Shown in pieces: positions 8,324 through 15,774 of a stretch of DNA of 64,000 bases (positions within the stretch are counted from its first letter, which is position 1; each line of letters starts with the position of its first letter). This stretch comes from Cronobacter sakazakii (GTDB lineage Bacteria; Pseudomonadota; Gammaproteobacteria; Enterobacterales; Enterobacteriaceae): contig NZ_CP011047.1 of the NCBI RefSeq assembly GCF_000982825.1, positions 3,162,001 to 3,226,000 of the forward strand, given 5' to 3'. The translations under genes and the position numbers were made by a program. The notes beneath the pieces are model-generated. The model had not been told where the DNA came from, searched no databases, and saw only the letters and a program-made list of their open reading frames with translations.

Positions 8324-9127
8324 TTACTGCGCGTTTTCGCAGAGCGGCGCGTCGGGGAGGTTGGCGGCGTCCGGTAGCTCAGGCGGCGTTGCGAAACCAG
8401 CGCCAGCGCTGAATAGCGGCATGCCGTCAAGCTGCCACTGCTGCCAGAGCGCAAGCTGGGCGGGCGTTAACGGCACATCGCTGTAAATCAGATAGTGATC
8501 GGCGGCGAACTGCGTGAGATCGGGCAGCGGCACGGGCTGCTGCAGCACATCAATGCGAAAGCCTTCACCGGAAAAGCGAATCGCTTCCAGCCAGACGCTC
8601 AGCGGATCGTGACTGTTCATCGCTATCACGACCAGCCCGGACGCCGGACGCTTACGCAGCGTCTGCATCAGAAAGGTGGCGTATTCGATAATCAGCGTGT
8701 CGAAGCGCGCGCGGCGCGTCAGTTGCGCGCTGGCGTGCCCGTGCCCCAGCCACAGACGGAGTGGCAGCACGACCTTATCCAGCAGCATCCCGGCGGGCAG
8801 CTCGCGGCCCATTTTAAGCAGCAGCGCGCGGCCCTTTTCAAGACTCGTTTTCTCAAGCGTAGCGAGCAACTGCTCCTGTCATACTTCCCACTGGCTGATC
8901 TGGGTCGTCTGTTCACCCTTCAGAATGCGGGCGATTTCATTAAGCGGCAGGCCGCGATCGAGCCATTTCAGGATGGCGTGAATGCGCATCAAATGGCTGT
9001 AGTCAAAATAGCGTCTGCCGCTGTCGTCGCGCACGGGCTGGAGTAATCCTGACCGCTGCCACGCGCGTAAATTAGGCATGCTGACTCCGCACTGATCGGA
9101 GAGCATTTCGATCGTGAAATGAGACAT
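8324..9127 (-). pseudogene. MerR-family regulator (MlrA/BluR type) interrupted by an in-frame TGA
   Basis: Codons from 9127 encode an N-terminal MerR winged helix (TIEMLSDQCGVSMPNLRAWQ, then RYFDYSHLMRI) ending QWEV. A TGA at 8879-8881 follows, and the same frame continues QEQLLATLEKTS to 8324. The second part resembles the C-terminal domain of MlrA and BluR/YcgE (GRELPAGMLLDKVVLPLR, SVWLEA, RIDVL), a B12-like module probably without cofactor. Read through, the product would be about 267 residues, close to the family's roughly 243. The stop falls in the linker, so a free DNA-binding domain might still be made. A TTG preceded by AGGAG could restart the second part at 8869. Most likely a nonsense-mutated gene. 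Confidence 0.7.
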
Positions 9128-9290
9128 GGCGATTCCTTAATGCCAGGCTGCAATACAAAACAGGAGAGGAATGGCCCTTTCAAGAGAAACGAAGGGAAGA
9201 AGAGAACAGGGTTTACGCTAACACACTTCCTCCACCCTGCTAATCATTAACGGTGCATTATTCAATATTCGTCGTGAATATGAATATACA

Positions 9291-10202
9291 TTAGGTAAGC
9301 TGATAATGCCGGTTCGGCAATAATTTAGCCGGTTTTTGCGCCTCTTCGTTCATTTCACGTAAGTCTATTTCAATATTATTGCAAAGCGCGTCCAGCGGCA
9401 GATCGTTATCTTCGGTGCCGAAAGGGTCTTCCAGCTCTTCGGCCAGCGTATCGAGCGCAATAAACGTGTACGAAATAAACACGGACACAAAGGGCGTCAT
9501 AAAATGCAGGTCAGTCACCAGCGCGAACGGCAGCATAATACAGAAGCAATAAACCGTGCGGTGCAGCATCAGCGAATAGGCGAACGGCGGCGGCGTATTG
9601 GCGATGCGCTCGCAGCCCGCCAGTACTGCCGCAAGCTGATTAATATGCTGATCGAGTGTCTGAAAGAGAATATCGGACAGCCCGTTGCGCCGCGCGGCAA
9701 GCCACTCAGCCATAATAAGTAAAATCGTATTGCAGGGAGAATTGCTGTTCATTACGCGCGCCATTTCACTGCGGGTGAGATAGCGGTCAAGCACATTGTC
9801 GAGCTTCCTGCGGCGCAGCGTCAGGCGCAGGCAGTGGCAAAACGCTACCTCCAGATTCACCAGATGATGCAGCTCCTGTGCGTTATCCGGCAGCAATGTG
9901 CGGGCAGTGCGCAGCAGTGAACGGCAGTGGATAACCAGTTGCCCCCAAATCAGGCGCGCTTCATTAAAACGGGCAAAACAGGTGCTATTTCGAAATCCAA
10001 GAAAAATCGCAATCGCCACCCCCAGAATACTAAAAGGGGCGGTGGTCAGTTTTATTCCGAGCGCCTCATACCACGGTAAAAAGAAAATAACCGTCACGGA
10101 GAGCAGGAAATTAAGGAGTAGACGCGTGGATATTTTGGCTAATACGGAACCATGCCAGACAAAGAGTCGGGCAAACCAGTGCTGAGGGGGACGAACAATC
10201 AT
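9291..10202 (-). CDS. yneE: Bestrophin-like membrane protein YneE
   Basis: 303 residues from the ATG at 10202, giving the N-terminus MIVRPPQHWFARLFVWHGS seen in E. coli YneE; a GTG at 10211 is possible but neither start has a strong ribosome site. Four hydrophobic segments and the signatures LGFRNSTCFARFNEAR and EELEDPFGTEDNDLPLD mark the bestrophin/UPF0187 family of pentameric ion channels. In E. coli yneE lies beside uxaB; here it lies about 34 kb from uxaB, so it has moved relative to the rest of the block. Ion selectivity cannot be read from the sequence. Confidence 0.9.
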   Translation of the reverse strand: MIVRPPQHWFARLFVWHGSVLAKISTRLLLNFLLSVTVIFFLPWYEALGIKLTTAPFSILGVAIAIFLGFRNSTCFARFNEARLIWGQLVIHCRSLLRTARTLLPDNAQELHHLVNLEVAFCHCLRLTLRRRKLDNVLDRYLTRSEMARVMNSNSPCNTILLIMAEWLAARRNGLSDILFQTLDQHINQLAAVLAGCERIANTPPPFAYSLMLHRTVYCFCIMLPFALVTDLHFMTPFVSVFISYTFIALDTLAEELEDPFGTEDNDLPLDALCNNIEIDLREMNEEAQKPAKLLPNRHYQLT

Positions 10203-10282
10203 GATACTCACAAGGGGTTAACAAAAGCGCTACTTATTAAACGAGATAGCGCTTTTGTCTGCAACCAGAAAAACGCAGTGTC

Positions 10283-10447
10283 TTACCCTAAAGGAATAAA
10301 TTTCGCCTTTGCACGCGCCAGCCAGTCGCGGGACTTTCTCAGCGAACCGCCTTTGCGGAACAGCAGAAACACGTCTTGTCCCATAATCAGCACCATAAAT
10401 CGGTCTTTTAACTTCATGGAGGGGCAGCAGTACCATTTCTGTTTCAT
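10283..10447 (-). CDS. 54-residue basic protein, unknown function
   Basis: ATG at 10447 follows GAGGAG by seven bases. The product starts MKQKWYCCPSMKLKD and ends WLARAKAKFIPLG. The middle (RFMVLIMGQDVFLLFRKGG) is hydrophobic but carries charge, more like a buried strand pair than a membrane helix. A Cys pair lies at residues 7-8 and the pI is high. It ends 80 bp before the yneE start on the same strand, so the two may be cotranscribed. I do not recognise the family; the ribosome site and clean composition support a real gene. Confidence 0.6.
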   Translation of the reverse strand: MKQKWYCCPSMKLKDRFMVLIMGQDVFLLFRKGGSLRKSRDWLARAKAKFIPLG

Positions 10448-10760
10448 TAATCACTCCTCGGCGGAAATTAAATCAACGAACGACACTTCGCAGATAAATA
10501 ATAGACCTCACAGCGACCCGGAAATAATTAATGCTTTCTTTTAAGAATTTTCTTATTAAGCGAAAGCGCAAGACGATAAAACCCTTTGGTATTCAGCAGA
10601 TAAACACACCCTGTAAAATATATTCGTACAAGCGCAGCGTTAAAATAGTTGATTGCGGCTAATGTGACTTGCGAAACGGAGAAGCGTGCCTATAGTTACT
10701 GCTGCGTTCGCATGGTGAGAACGCGGTTTAAATTATCTCTGCTTATCCGAGGAGAATATT
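10448..10760. promoter_or_regulatory. AT-rich divergent intergenic region with a sigma-S-like promoter for the YciG-type gene
   Basis: This 313-bp gap separates the minus-strand 54-residue gene from the plus-strand YciG-type gene. TGCC-TATAGT (10687-10696) is an extended -10 with the C at -13 that favours sigma-S, 65 bp before the ATG; yciG and ymdF are known stress genes. No clear -35 was found. The rest is AT-rich with no further gene seen. Confidence 0.45.
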
Positions 10761-10931
10761 ATGGCTCAACATCGTGGTGGTTCAGGTAATTTTGCTGAGG
10801 ATCGTGAACGCGCTTCTGAAGCCGGTCGTAAAGGCGGCCAGAATAGCGGCGGAAATTTTAAAAATGACCGCGAGCGTGCCGCAGAAGCTGGCCGTAAAGG
10901 CGGTAGAAGCAGCAGCCGTTCGTCTTCCTGA
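10761..10931 (+). CDS. yciG: KGG-motif stress protein, YciG/YmdF family
   Basis: 56 residues, too small for many annotation cut-offs. Two near-identical repeats carry SGNFAEDRERASEAGRKGG and GGNFKNDRERAAEAGRKGG, followed by a Ser/Arg tail. This is the conidiation-like, highly hydrophilic family of E. coli YciG and YmdF, which are RpoS-dependent stress proteins and probably intrinsically disordered. The ATG is preceded by CGAGGAGAATATT, a strong ribosome site. In E. coli yciG heads yciGFE; here it stands alone, so orthology to YciG rather than YmdF is not settled. Confidence 0.88.
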   Translation: MAQHRGGSGNFAEDRERASEAGRKGGQNSGGNFKNDRERAAEAGRKGGRSSSRSSS

Positions 10932-10966
10932 CGGGCTGGCGGGCCGCATGCGCCCGGCATAACGTC

Positions 10967-10998
10967 CCTCCGGTATGGGTTAATGCTCATACCGGAGG
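10967..10998 (+). terminator. Terminator-like hairpin after the YciG-type gene
   Basis: Perfect 11-bp arms (CCTCCGGTATG and CATACCGGAGG) around a 10-base loop, 35 bp after the stop. Only a short T stretch follows, so termination may be inefficient. Confidence 0.6.
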
Positions 10999-11044
10999 TC
11001 GTTTAGCGCATGACGTAAATACCTTTTATTTGTTTAATGACCTT

Positions 11045-11818
11045 ATGAAATTACAACGCGCAGTAAAAATAACGTTGCTTCCGCTTCTTTCCCTCGCTTT
11101 TTTAGCGCAGGCGGAAAACGCCACACCGCCGGGTGCTGATAAAAGCACGACGATCAGGTTACTGGAAACCGGTGCGGCCGTATTACAAAGCAACGCTCCG
11201 TTAAAAGGATTTGATATTTATCTGGTGGGCTTTCATCCGATGAAAGAGATCCCCGAAAAACAGATGGAAGCGCACCACTATTGCCATCAGGTCAATCAGG
11301 ATTTTGCCCAGTGCGTCTTATTTGACGGTAATACCAAAGAGGCCAGGATGAATGGCCTGGAATATATCATTTCCGAAAAACTGTTTAATCAACTGCCGGC
11401 GCAGGAAAAACAGTACTGGCATCCGCACAATGGCGAAATCCTCAGCGGGCAGCTTATCGCGCCGGGTATCCCGGAGCCAGCTGAGCACCGCCTGATGCAG
11501 GATAAAATGAACAGCTACGGGAAAACCTGGCATGTCTGGCATACCGGCGGGCCGGGTGATAAAGGCGATGCGTTGCCGCTTGGGCCGCCGATGCTTGCCT
11601 GGTCATTTAACCGTGACGGCGAGGCGAAGCCTGAGCTTGTCAGCGAGCGCGACAAAAAGCTTGGCGTCAACACTGACGAAATCCGCCGCTCGCGCGCCGA
11701 TCTTGAAAAATTCGCGAAGCCGCAAAGCGGCGTCGATGCCCTGAAAGGGCAGTTTAAAGGCGATATCAAAGATATTCCTGGCGTAGTGGACAGCAGCGCT
11801 TCGTCTGAGAAAAAATAA
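11045..11818 (+). CDS. Exported DUF1264 (OBAP-like) protein
   Basis: 257 residues from the ATG at 11045, which gives a standard signal peptide (MKLQRAVKITLLPLLSLAFLAQA). An upstream TTG at 11030 would put acidic residues before the signal. The core (GFDIYLVGFHPMKEIPEKQ, AHHYCHQVNQDFAQCVLFDG, NGLEYIISEKLF, KQYWHPHN) is the DUF1264 family, related to plant oil-body-associated proteins; bacterial function is not established. Conserved His and Cys residues around HHYC could bind metal. A strong UUCG-loop terminator follows. It is a single-gene unit. Confidence 0.75.
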   Translation: MKLQRAVKITLLPLLSLAFLAQAENATPPGADKSTTIRLLETGAAVLQSNAPLKGFDIYLVGFHPMKEIPEKQMEAHHYCHQVNQDFAQCVLFDGNTKEARMNGLEYIISEKLFNQLPAQEKQYWHPHNGEILSGQLIAPGIPEPAEHRLMQDKMNSYGKTWHVWHTGGPGDKGDALPLGPPMLAWSFNRDGEAKPELVSERDKKLGVNTDEIRRSRADLEKFAKPQSGVDALKGQFKGDIKDIPGVVDSSASSEKK

Positions 11819-11840
11819 CCCCTGTTTGTGCCTTTCGTTT

Positions 11841-11866
11841 TCCCCACTTCGGTGGGGATTCTTTTA
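11841..11866 (+). terminator. Rho-independent terminator with UUCG tetraloop
   Basis: CCCCAC-TTCG-GTGGGG closed by a T-A pair, then ATTCTTTTA. It lies 23 bp after the DUF1264 stop. Confidence 0.88.
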
Positions 11867-11940
11867 TCTGCTACATGAATATTTTTCAACACCCATGAAA
11901 TTTCCTCGTTTGCCTGATGCACAGGGTAATGTCATTCTCT

Positions 11941-11964
11941 GGACATATAGACATCCAGACGGCT
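11941..11964. promoter_or_regulatory. Tandem MetJ operator (met boxes) for the MetE-like gene
   Basis: Consecutive 8-mers GGACATAT, AGACATCC and AGACGGCT align to the MetJ consensus AGACGTCT, with about 5, 6 and 6 matches. Tandem boxes of exactly 8-bp period are the hallmark of MetJ operators. They lie 64-87 bp before the ATG at 12028. This predicts repression by MetJ with S-adenosylmethionine. Confidence 0.65.
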
Positions 11965-12027
11965 AAAAATTCAATTATTGAACTATCACCTGACGTGACC
12001 ATCGCGGCAGGCTACGAGGAGAACACT

Positions 12028-13131
12028 ATGCAGCGTCAACACGCCCCGTTTCGCGCCGATATCGTCGGCAGCTTTTTACGTCCGGATGCCATTAAGCAGG
12101 CCCGCCAGCAGTTTGCGGCAGGGGAGATAGACGCCGCGCACCTGCGTAAAATCGAAGACGACGCGATTCGTCACGCCGTTGAACAGCAGTGCGCCTGCGG
12201 CCTGCATGTGGTAACCGACGGCGAATTTCGCCGCGCCTGGTGGCATCTCGATTTCTTCGGCGCGCTGCAGGGCGTGGAGCTGGTGGAAGTGAATCAGGGC
12301 ATCCAGTTCAACGGTATCCAGACCAAAGCGCAGAGCGTGCGCGTCACCGGTAAAGTGGCGTTTGGCGATCACCCGATGCTGGAAGATTTCCGCTTCCTGA
12401 AAAGCGTCAGCGGCAATGCCGAGCCGAAAATGACCATTCCAAGCCCGAGCGTGCTGCATTTTCGCGGCGGCGCGGCGGCCATCGACCGCAACGTCTACCC
12501 GGATCTGAAGGACTACTTCGACGATCTCGCCACCACCTGGCGTGACGCCATCCGCGCCTTTTACGACGCGGGCTGCCGTTACCTGCAACTGGATGACACC
12601 GTCTGGGCGTACCTGTGCTCGGACGATCAGCGCCGTCAAATCCGCGAGCGCGGCGACGACCCGGACGAGCTGGCGCGCATTTATGCCCGCGTGCTGAACC
12701 AGGCGCTGGAAGGCAAACCGGAGGATTTAACCATCGGGCTGCACGTCTGTCGCGGGAATTTCCGCTCAAGCTGGATTGCCGAAGGCGGCTATGAGCCGGT
12801 GGCCGAAGTGCTGTTTGGCACCGTGAATGTCGATGCGTTTTTCCTGGAATATGACAACGACCGCTCCGGCGATTTCGCGCCGCTGCGCTTTATCCGTCCG
12901 GGTAAACAGCAGGTGGTGCTGGGGCTGATTACCACCAAGAATGGTGAGCTGGAGAACCCGGAGCTGATTAAAGCGCGTCTGGAAGAGGCGGCGAAATATG
13001 TGGATATCAGCCAGATCTGTTTAAGCCCGCAGTGCGGTTTCGCCTCGACCGAAGAGGGCAACAGCATTACGCCTGCCGAGCAGTGGGAAAAAGTGCGCCT
13101 GGTGACGAGTGTCGCCAGCGAAGTGTGGTAA
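12028..13131 (+). CDS. MetE C-terminal-domain-like (core) methionine synthase
   Basis: 367 residues from the ATG at 12028 (GAGGAG 8 bases upstream). It matches only the catalytic half of cobalamin-independent methionine synthase, like Bacillus YxjG/YxjH. Zinc ligands are visible: His239 and Cys241 in GLHVCRGN, Glu274 in FFLEYDNDR and Cys336 in LSPQCGFAS. GSFLRP near residue 14 and LQLDDTVW near 186-193 are further family motifs. It probably transfers a methyl group to homocysteine or a related thiol from a donor simpler than polyglutamyl methyl-folate; the donor is unknown. The MetJ operator ties it to methionine metabolism. Monocistronic. Confidence 0.85.
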   Translation: MQRQHAPFRADIVGSFLRPDAIKQARQQFAAGEIDAAHLRKIEDDAIRHAVEQQCACGLHVVTDGEFRRAWWHLDFFGALQGVELVEVNQGIQFNGIQTKAQSVRVTGKVAFGDHPMLEDFRFLKSVSGNAEPKMTIPSPSVLHFRGGAAAIDRNVYPDLKDYFDDLATTWRDAIRAFYDAGCRYLQLDDTVWAYLCSDDQRRQIRERGDDPDELARIYARVLNQALEGKPEDLTIGLHVCRGNFRSSWIAEGGYEPVAEVLFGTVNVDAFFLEYDNDRSGDFAPLRFIRPGKQQVVLGLITTKNGELENPELIKARLEEAAKYVDISQICLSPQCGFASTEEGNSITPAEQWEKVRLVTSVASEVW

Positions 13132-13145
13132 GGCGGGTTTTGAAC

Positions 13146-13174
13146 GGCGGGTGCGCGATGCTTACCCGCCCTAC
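13146..13174 (-). repeat. REP element after the MetE-like gene
   Basis: A single REP with CTAC tail: GGCGGGT and ACCCGCC arms around GCGCGATGCTT. It lies 14 bp after the stop codon. Confidence 0.85.
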
Positions 13175-13221
13175 AGAAATATGACGCTGATGTTGATGGT
13201 TTTGCTCCGGCTTAAAAAAAT

Positions 13222-13454
13222 CGGCCTCGCTGTTTCGCCGCAGGCCGGGGCGCACCGGAGGGACCCGGTGCGAGGGCATGACAATACAGGGAGGTATTGT
13301 CTTGCCCGACCCGCAGCCGGAGGGAATAAGGCGAGGCTTCCCCGCAGGGGCGATTTTCCGCCGGGAGCCGGGACTGCAAAGGGGGCGGCGGCGAGCCCCC
13401 TTTGCACGTTCGCGTGAGGAAAGCGTCTATATAAAGATGACATTGTGGCGAACG
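13222..13454. other. GC-rich stack of hairpins, unidentified structured element
   Basis: This gene-free stretch holds consecutive inverted repeats: CGGCCT/AGGCCG (13222-13247), an 8-bp stem with CGCACCGG (13251-13272), a 13-bp stem with one mismatch built on GACAATAC/GTATTGTC (13274-13307), CCCC/GGGG (13340-13350), and a perfect 12-bp stem TGCAAAGGGGGC/GCCCCCTTTGCA (13375-13406). GCCTCGC at 13224 and GCGAGGC at 13331 could close the first part into a multi-branched fold. CGTTCGC/GCGAACG (13407 and 13448) brackets the 3' end. It may be a structured RNA, a remnant mobile unit or a complex intergenic repeat. The open frames crossing it look like by-products of composition. Confidence 0.5.
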
Positions 13455-13491
13455 GAACGAATTCACTGACCTGATATGTTAATAAATGGCT

Positions 13492-13666
13492 GGCGGGTGC
13501 GCTTTGCTTACCCGCCCTACAAAACGCCACCCTTATCGCATGCCGAGTGCGCTTTGCTTACCCGCCCTACAAAACGCCACCCTTATCGCATGCCGAGTGC
13601 GCTTTGCTTACCTGCCCTACAAAACGCCACCCTTATCGTAGGGTGGGTAAGCGCAGCGCACCCACC
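13492..13666. repeat. Tandem REP array with 50-bp period plus an inverted copy
   Basis: A REP at 13492-13520 is followed by two further copies in register (TGCGCTTTGCTTACC at 13547 and, with one change, 13597). The exact period is 50 bp, including the spacer AAAACGCCACCCTTATCGCA. A GTAG-headed inverted copy at 13638-13666 closes the array. Copies two and three lack the left arm. The AT-rich 13690-13760 stretch that follows holds no gene. Confidence 0.85.
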
Positions 13667-13762
13667 ATTTCTGTGCCCCACCATTAACCCGCCCTCTGAA
13701 GCCATCGCAAAAATGTATTCCCGCCACGTTAACCATCATCTTTATTTATTTTATCGGCACAT

Positions 13763-13779
13763 TGCACATTAATGTCGCA
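13763..13779. promoter_or_regulatory. Possible NtrC enhancer site for the urea operon
   Basis: TGCAC-ATTAATG-TCGCA resembles the NtrC consensus TGCAC-N7-GTGCA (8 of 10 arm bases). It lies about 145 bp upstream of the predicted sigma-54 start, the usual enhancer distance. A partial second motif (GCACCGCTGCACC) follows at once. Confidence 0.4.
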
Positions 13780-13894
13780 CCGCTGCACCATAACGAAACC
13801 ACGTATTATCAGAAGGAGGAGGTTTTAAAGAGTAAACAGAAAGTATTTTGAGATTTAATTATTAAAATGTTGAAATATAAGTAATTTTAAAAAC

Positions 13895-13910
13895 TGGCAT
13901 CCCCTTTGCT
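13895..13910 (+). promoter_or_regulatory. Sigma-54 promoter of the urea catabolic operon
   Basis: TGGCATCCCCTTTGCT matches TGGCAC-N5-TTGCW at all but one informative base, with GG and GC exactly 10 bases apart (13896-97 and 13908-09). The start site would be near 13920, about 20 bp before the atzF ATG. It indicates nitrogen-limitation control through RpoN and NtrC. Confidence 0.75.
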
Positions 13911-13940
13911 TAATAACACTCATCTTGTATACCAGATGGG

Positions 13941-15764
13941 ATGCCAGTTATGTCACAGAGTTCACCGCTGTTTACGCCTCTGACGCTTGCTGAGTGGCGC
14001 AGGGAATATCAGGACGATCCGACGCGCATTACGGAAATTTATTCCGCCGCTTTTACGAATAAAGAAAATAACGATCCGGCGTGGATAACCCGCGCTAGCC
14101 CGTCGCATCTTGAAGCCCAAATCGCGCCGTTACTGGCGGCTATTAACGAGGGCAAAAGCCTTGCGGATTTTCCGCTCTTCGGCGTGCCGTTCGCGGTGAA
14201 AGACAATATTGACGTTGCCGGGTTACCCACAACGGCCGCCTGTCCGGCGTTTGCGTATACCCCGCAAGAGGACGCCACCGTTGTGGCGAAACTCAAAGCC
14301 GCAGGCGCTATCGTGCTTGGCAAAACCAATCTGGATCAGTTCGCGACAGGGCTGGTCGGCACCCGCTCGCCCTACGGCGCGGTGCCGAACACCTTTAACC
14401 CGGCCTATGTCAGCGGCGGCTCCAGCGCCGGTTCGGCGTCCACGGTGGCGCGCGGGCTGGTCGCTTTCGCGCTCGGCACCGACACCGCAGGCTCCGGGCG
14501 CGTCCCGGCCGGGTTCAACAACATTGTCGGCCTCAAACCCACCAAAGGCTGGCTGTCGAACCGCGGCGTAGTGCCCGCCTGCCGCCTGAACGACTGCGTG
14601 TCGGTCTTCGCGTTAAGCGCCGCCGATGCTTTCCAGGTGGCGAGCCTCGCAGGTGGTTATGACGCCGCGGATGCGTACTCGCGCGCTAATCCGCGCACCG
14701 CGCCCGCACGACTGCCCGCACAACCCCGTTTTGCGGTGCCTGACGCGCCCGAATTTTATGGCGACCGCCACAGCGAGGCGGCATACCGCCAGAGCCTGGC
14801 ACGCCTCGAAGCGCTCGGCGCGACGCTGGTGCCGGTCGATTTCACGCCGTTTCGCACGCTTGCGGAGCAGCTCTATCAGGGCGCCTGGGTCGCCGAGCGC
14901 ACCGTCGCGGTGGGCGAGATGCTCAATGCGCCAGCGGACGTCATGGACCCGACCGTGCGCGGCATTGTGGAGGGCGGCCTGAAATACACGGCCTGCGACG
15001 CCTGGCAGGCGGAATATACCCGCGCCGCGCTCGCGCGCCATATTGCACAGGTGCTGGAGACCGTAGACGCCCTGGTGGTGCCGACATCGCCCACCATTCA
15101 TACGCTCGATGAAATGAAAGCAGAGCCGGTGCGCTACAACTCGCACTTCGGCTACTACACCAACTTCACTAACCTGGCCGATCTCTGCGCGCTGGCGCTG
15201 CCCGGCGATTTCCGCGACGACGGCCTGCCGGCCGGCATTACGCTTATCGCGCCCGCCTGGCATGACGCGGCGCTGGCGCACTTCGGCGCGCTCTGGCAGC
15301 AGGCAGTGCCGCTGCCGCTCGGCGCAACGAATAAAGCGCTGCCCGCGGCCGAACCGTTCGCGCCATCGCCGCACCACGTGCGCCTCGCGGTCGTCGGCGC
15401 GCACCTGCGCGGCATGCCGCTCAACCACCAGCTCACCACCCGCGACGCGGTGTTTATCAAAGAGACCACCACGGCGGCGGACTATCGCCTTTATGCGCTC
15501 GCCAACACCACGCCGCCGAAGCCAGGGCTTGCGCGCGCAGACAGCGGGCAGCCCATCGTGGTGGAGCTGTGGGATATCCCGCTCGCACGCTTTGGGGAGT
15601 TTGTTGCGGAGATCCCGCCGCCGCTTGGTATCGGCACGCTGACGCTCGCCGATGGCCGCGCGGTAAAAGGCTTTATCTGCGAACCGCAGGCGCTCGGGAG
15701 CGCCACTGACATCACGGAATGGGGCGGCTGGAAAGCCTGGCTTGCCCGCCACCAGAGCGCCTGA
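13941..15764 (+). CDS. atzF: Allophanate hydrolase
   Basis: 607 residues. The N-terminal amidase-signature domain has the full Ser-Ser-Lys triad: Lys87 in FAVKDNID, Ser161/162 in SGGSSAGSA and Ser185 in GTDTAGSGRVPA. The C-terminal domain from about residue 460 is the AtzF-type extension that handles the carboxyl end. It hydrolyses allophanate, the product of urea carboxylase, to ammonia and CO2 in the cytosol. ATG at 13950 is an alternative start. The stop is 10 bp before the urea carboxylase ATG, so the two are cotranscribed from the sigma-54 promoter. Length and order fit the bacterial two-gene urea amidolyase pathway. Confidence 0.93.
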   Translation: MPVMSQSSPLFTPLTLAEWRREYQDDPTRITEIYSAAFTNKENNDPAWITRASPSHLEAQIAPLLAAINEGKSLADFPLFGVPFAVKDNIDVAGLPTTAACPAFAYTPQEDATVVAKLKAAGAIVLGKTNLDQFATGLVGTRSPYGAVPNTFNPAYVSGGSSAGSASTVARGLVAFALGTDTAGSGRVPAGFNNIVGLKPTKGWLSNRGVVPACRLNDCVSVFALSAADAFQVASLAGGYDAADAYSRANPRTAPARLPAQPRFAVPDAPEFYGDRHSEAAYRQSLARLEALGATLVPVDFTPFRTLAEQLYQGAWVAERTVAVGEMLNAPADVMDPTVRGIVEGGLKYTACDAWQAEYTRAALARHIAQVLETVDALVVPTSPTIHTLDEMKAEPVRYNSHFGYYTNFTNLADLCALALPGDFRDDGLPAGITLIAPAWHDAALAHFGALWQQAVPLPLGATNKALPAAEPFAPSPHHVRLAVVGAHLRGMPLNHQLTTRDAVFIKETTTAADYRLYALANTTPPKPGLARADSGQPIVVELWDIPLARFGEFVAEIPPPLGIGTLTLADGRAVKGFICEPQALGSATDITEWGGWKAWLARHQSA

Positions 15765-15774
15765 GGAGAAAATT

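Noticed and set aside
10230..10454. 74-codon minus-strand frame next to yneE
   Set aside because: The 54-codon frame in the same place uses the ribosome site GAGGAG properly and has protein-like composition.
13171..13530. 119-codon minus-strand frame and others over the hairpin element
   Set aside because: Composition is dictated by inverted repeats; frames exist on both strands without ribosome sites.
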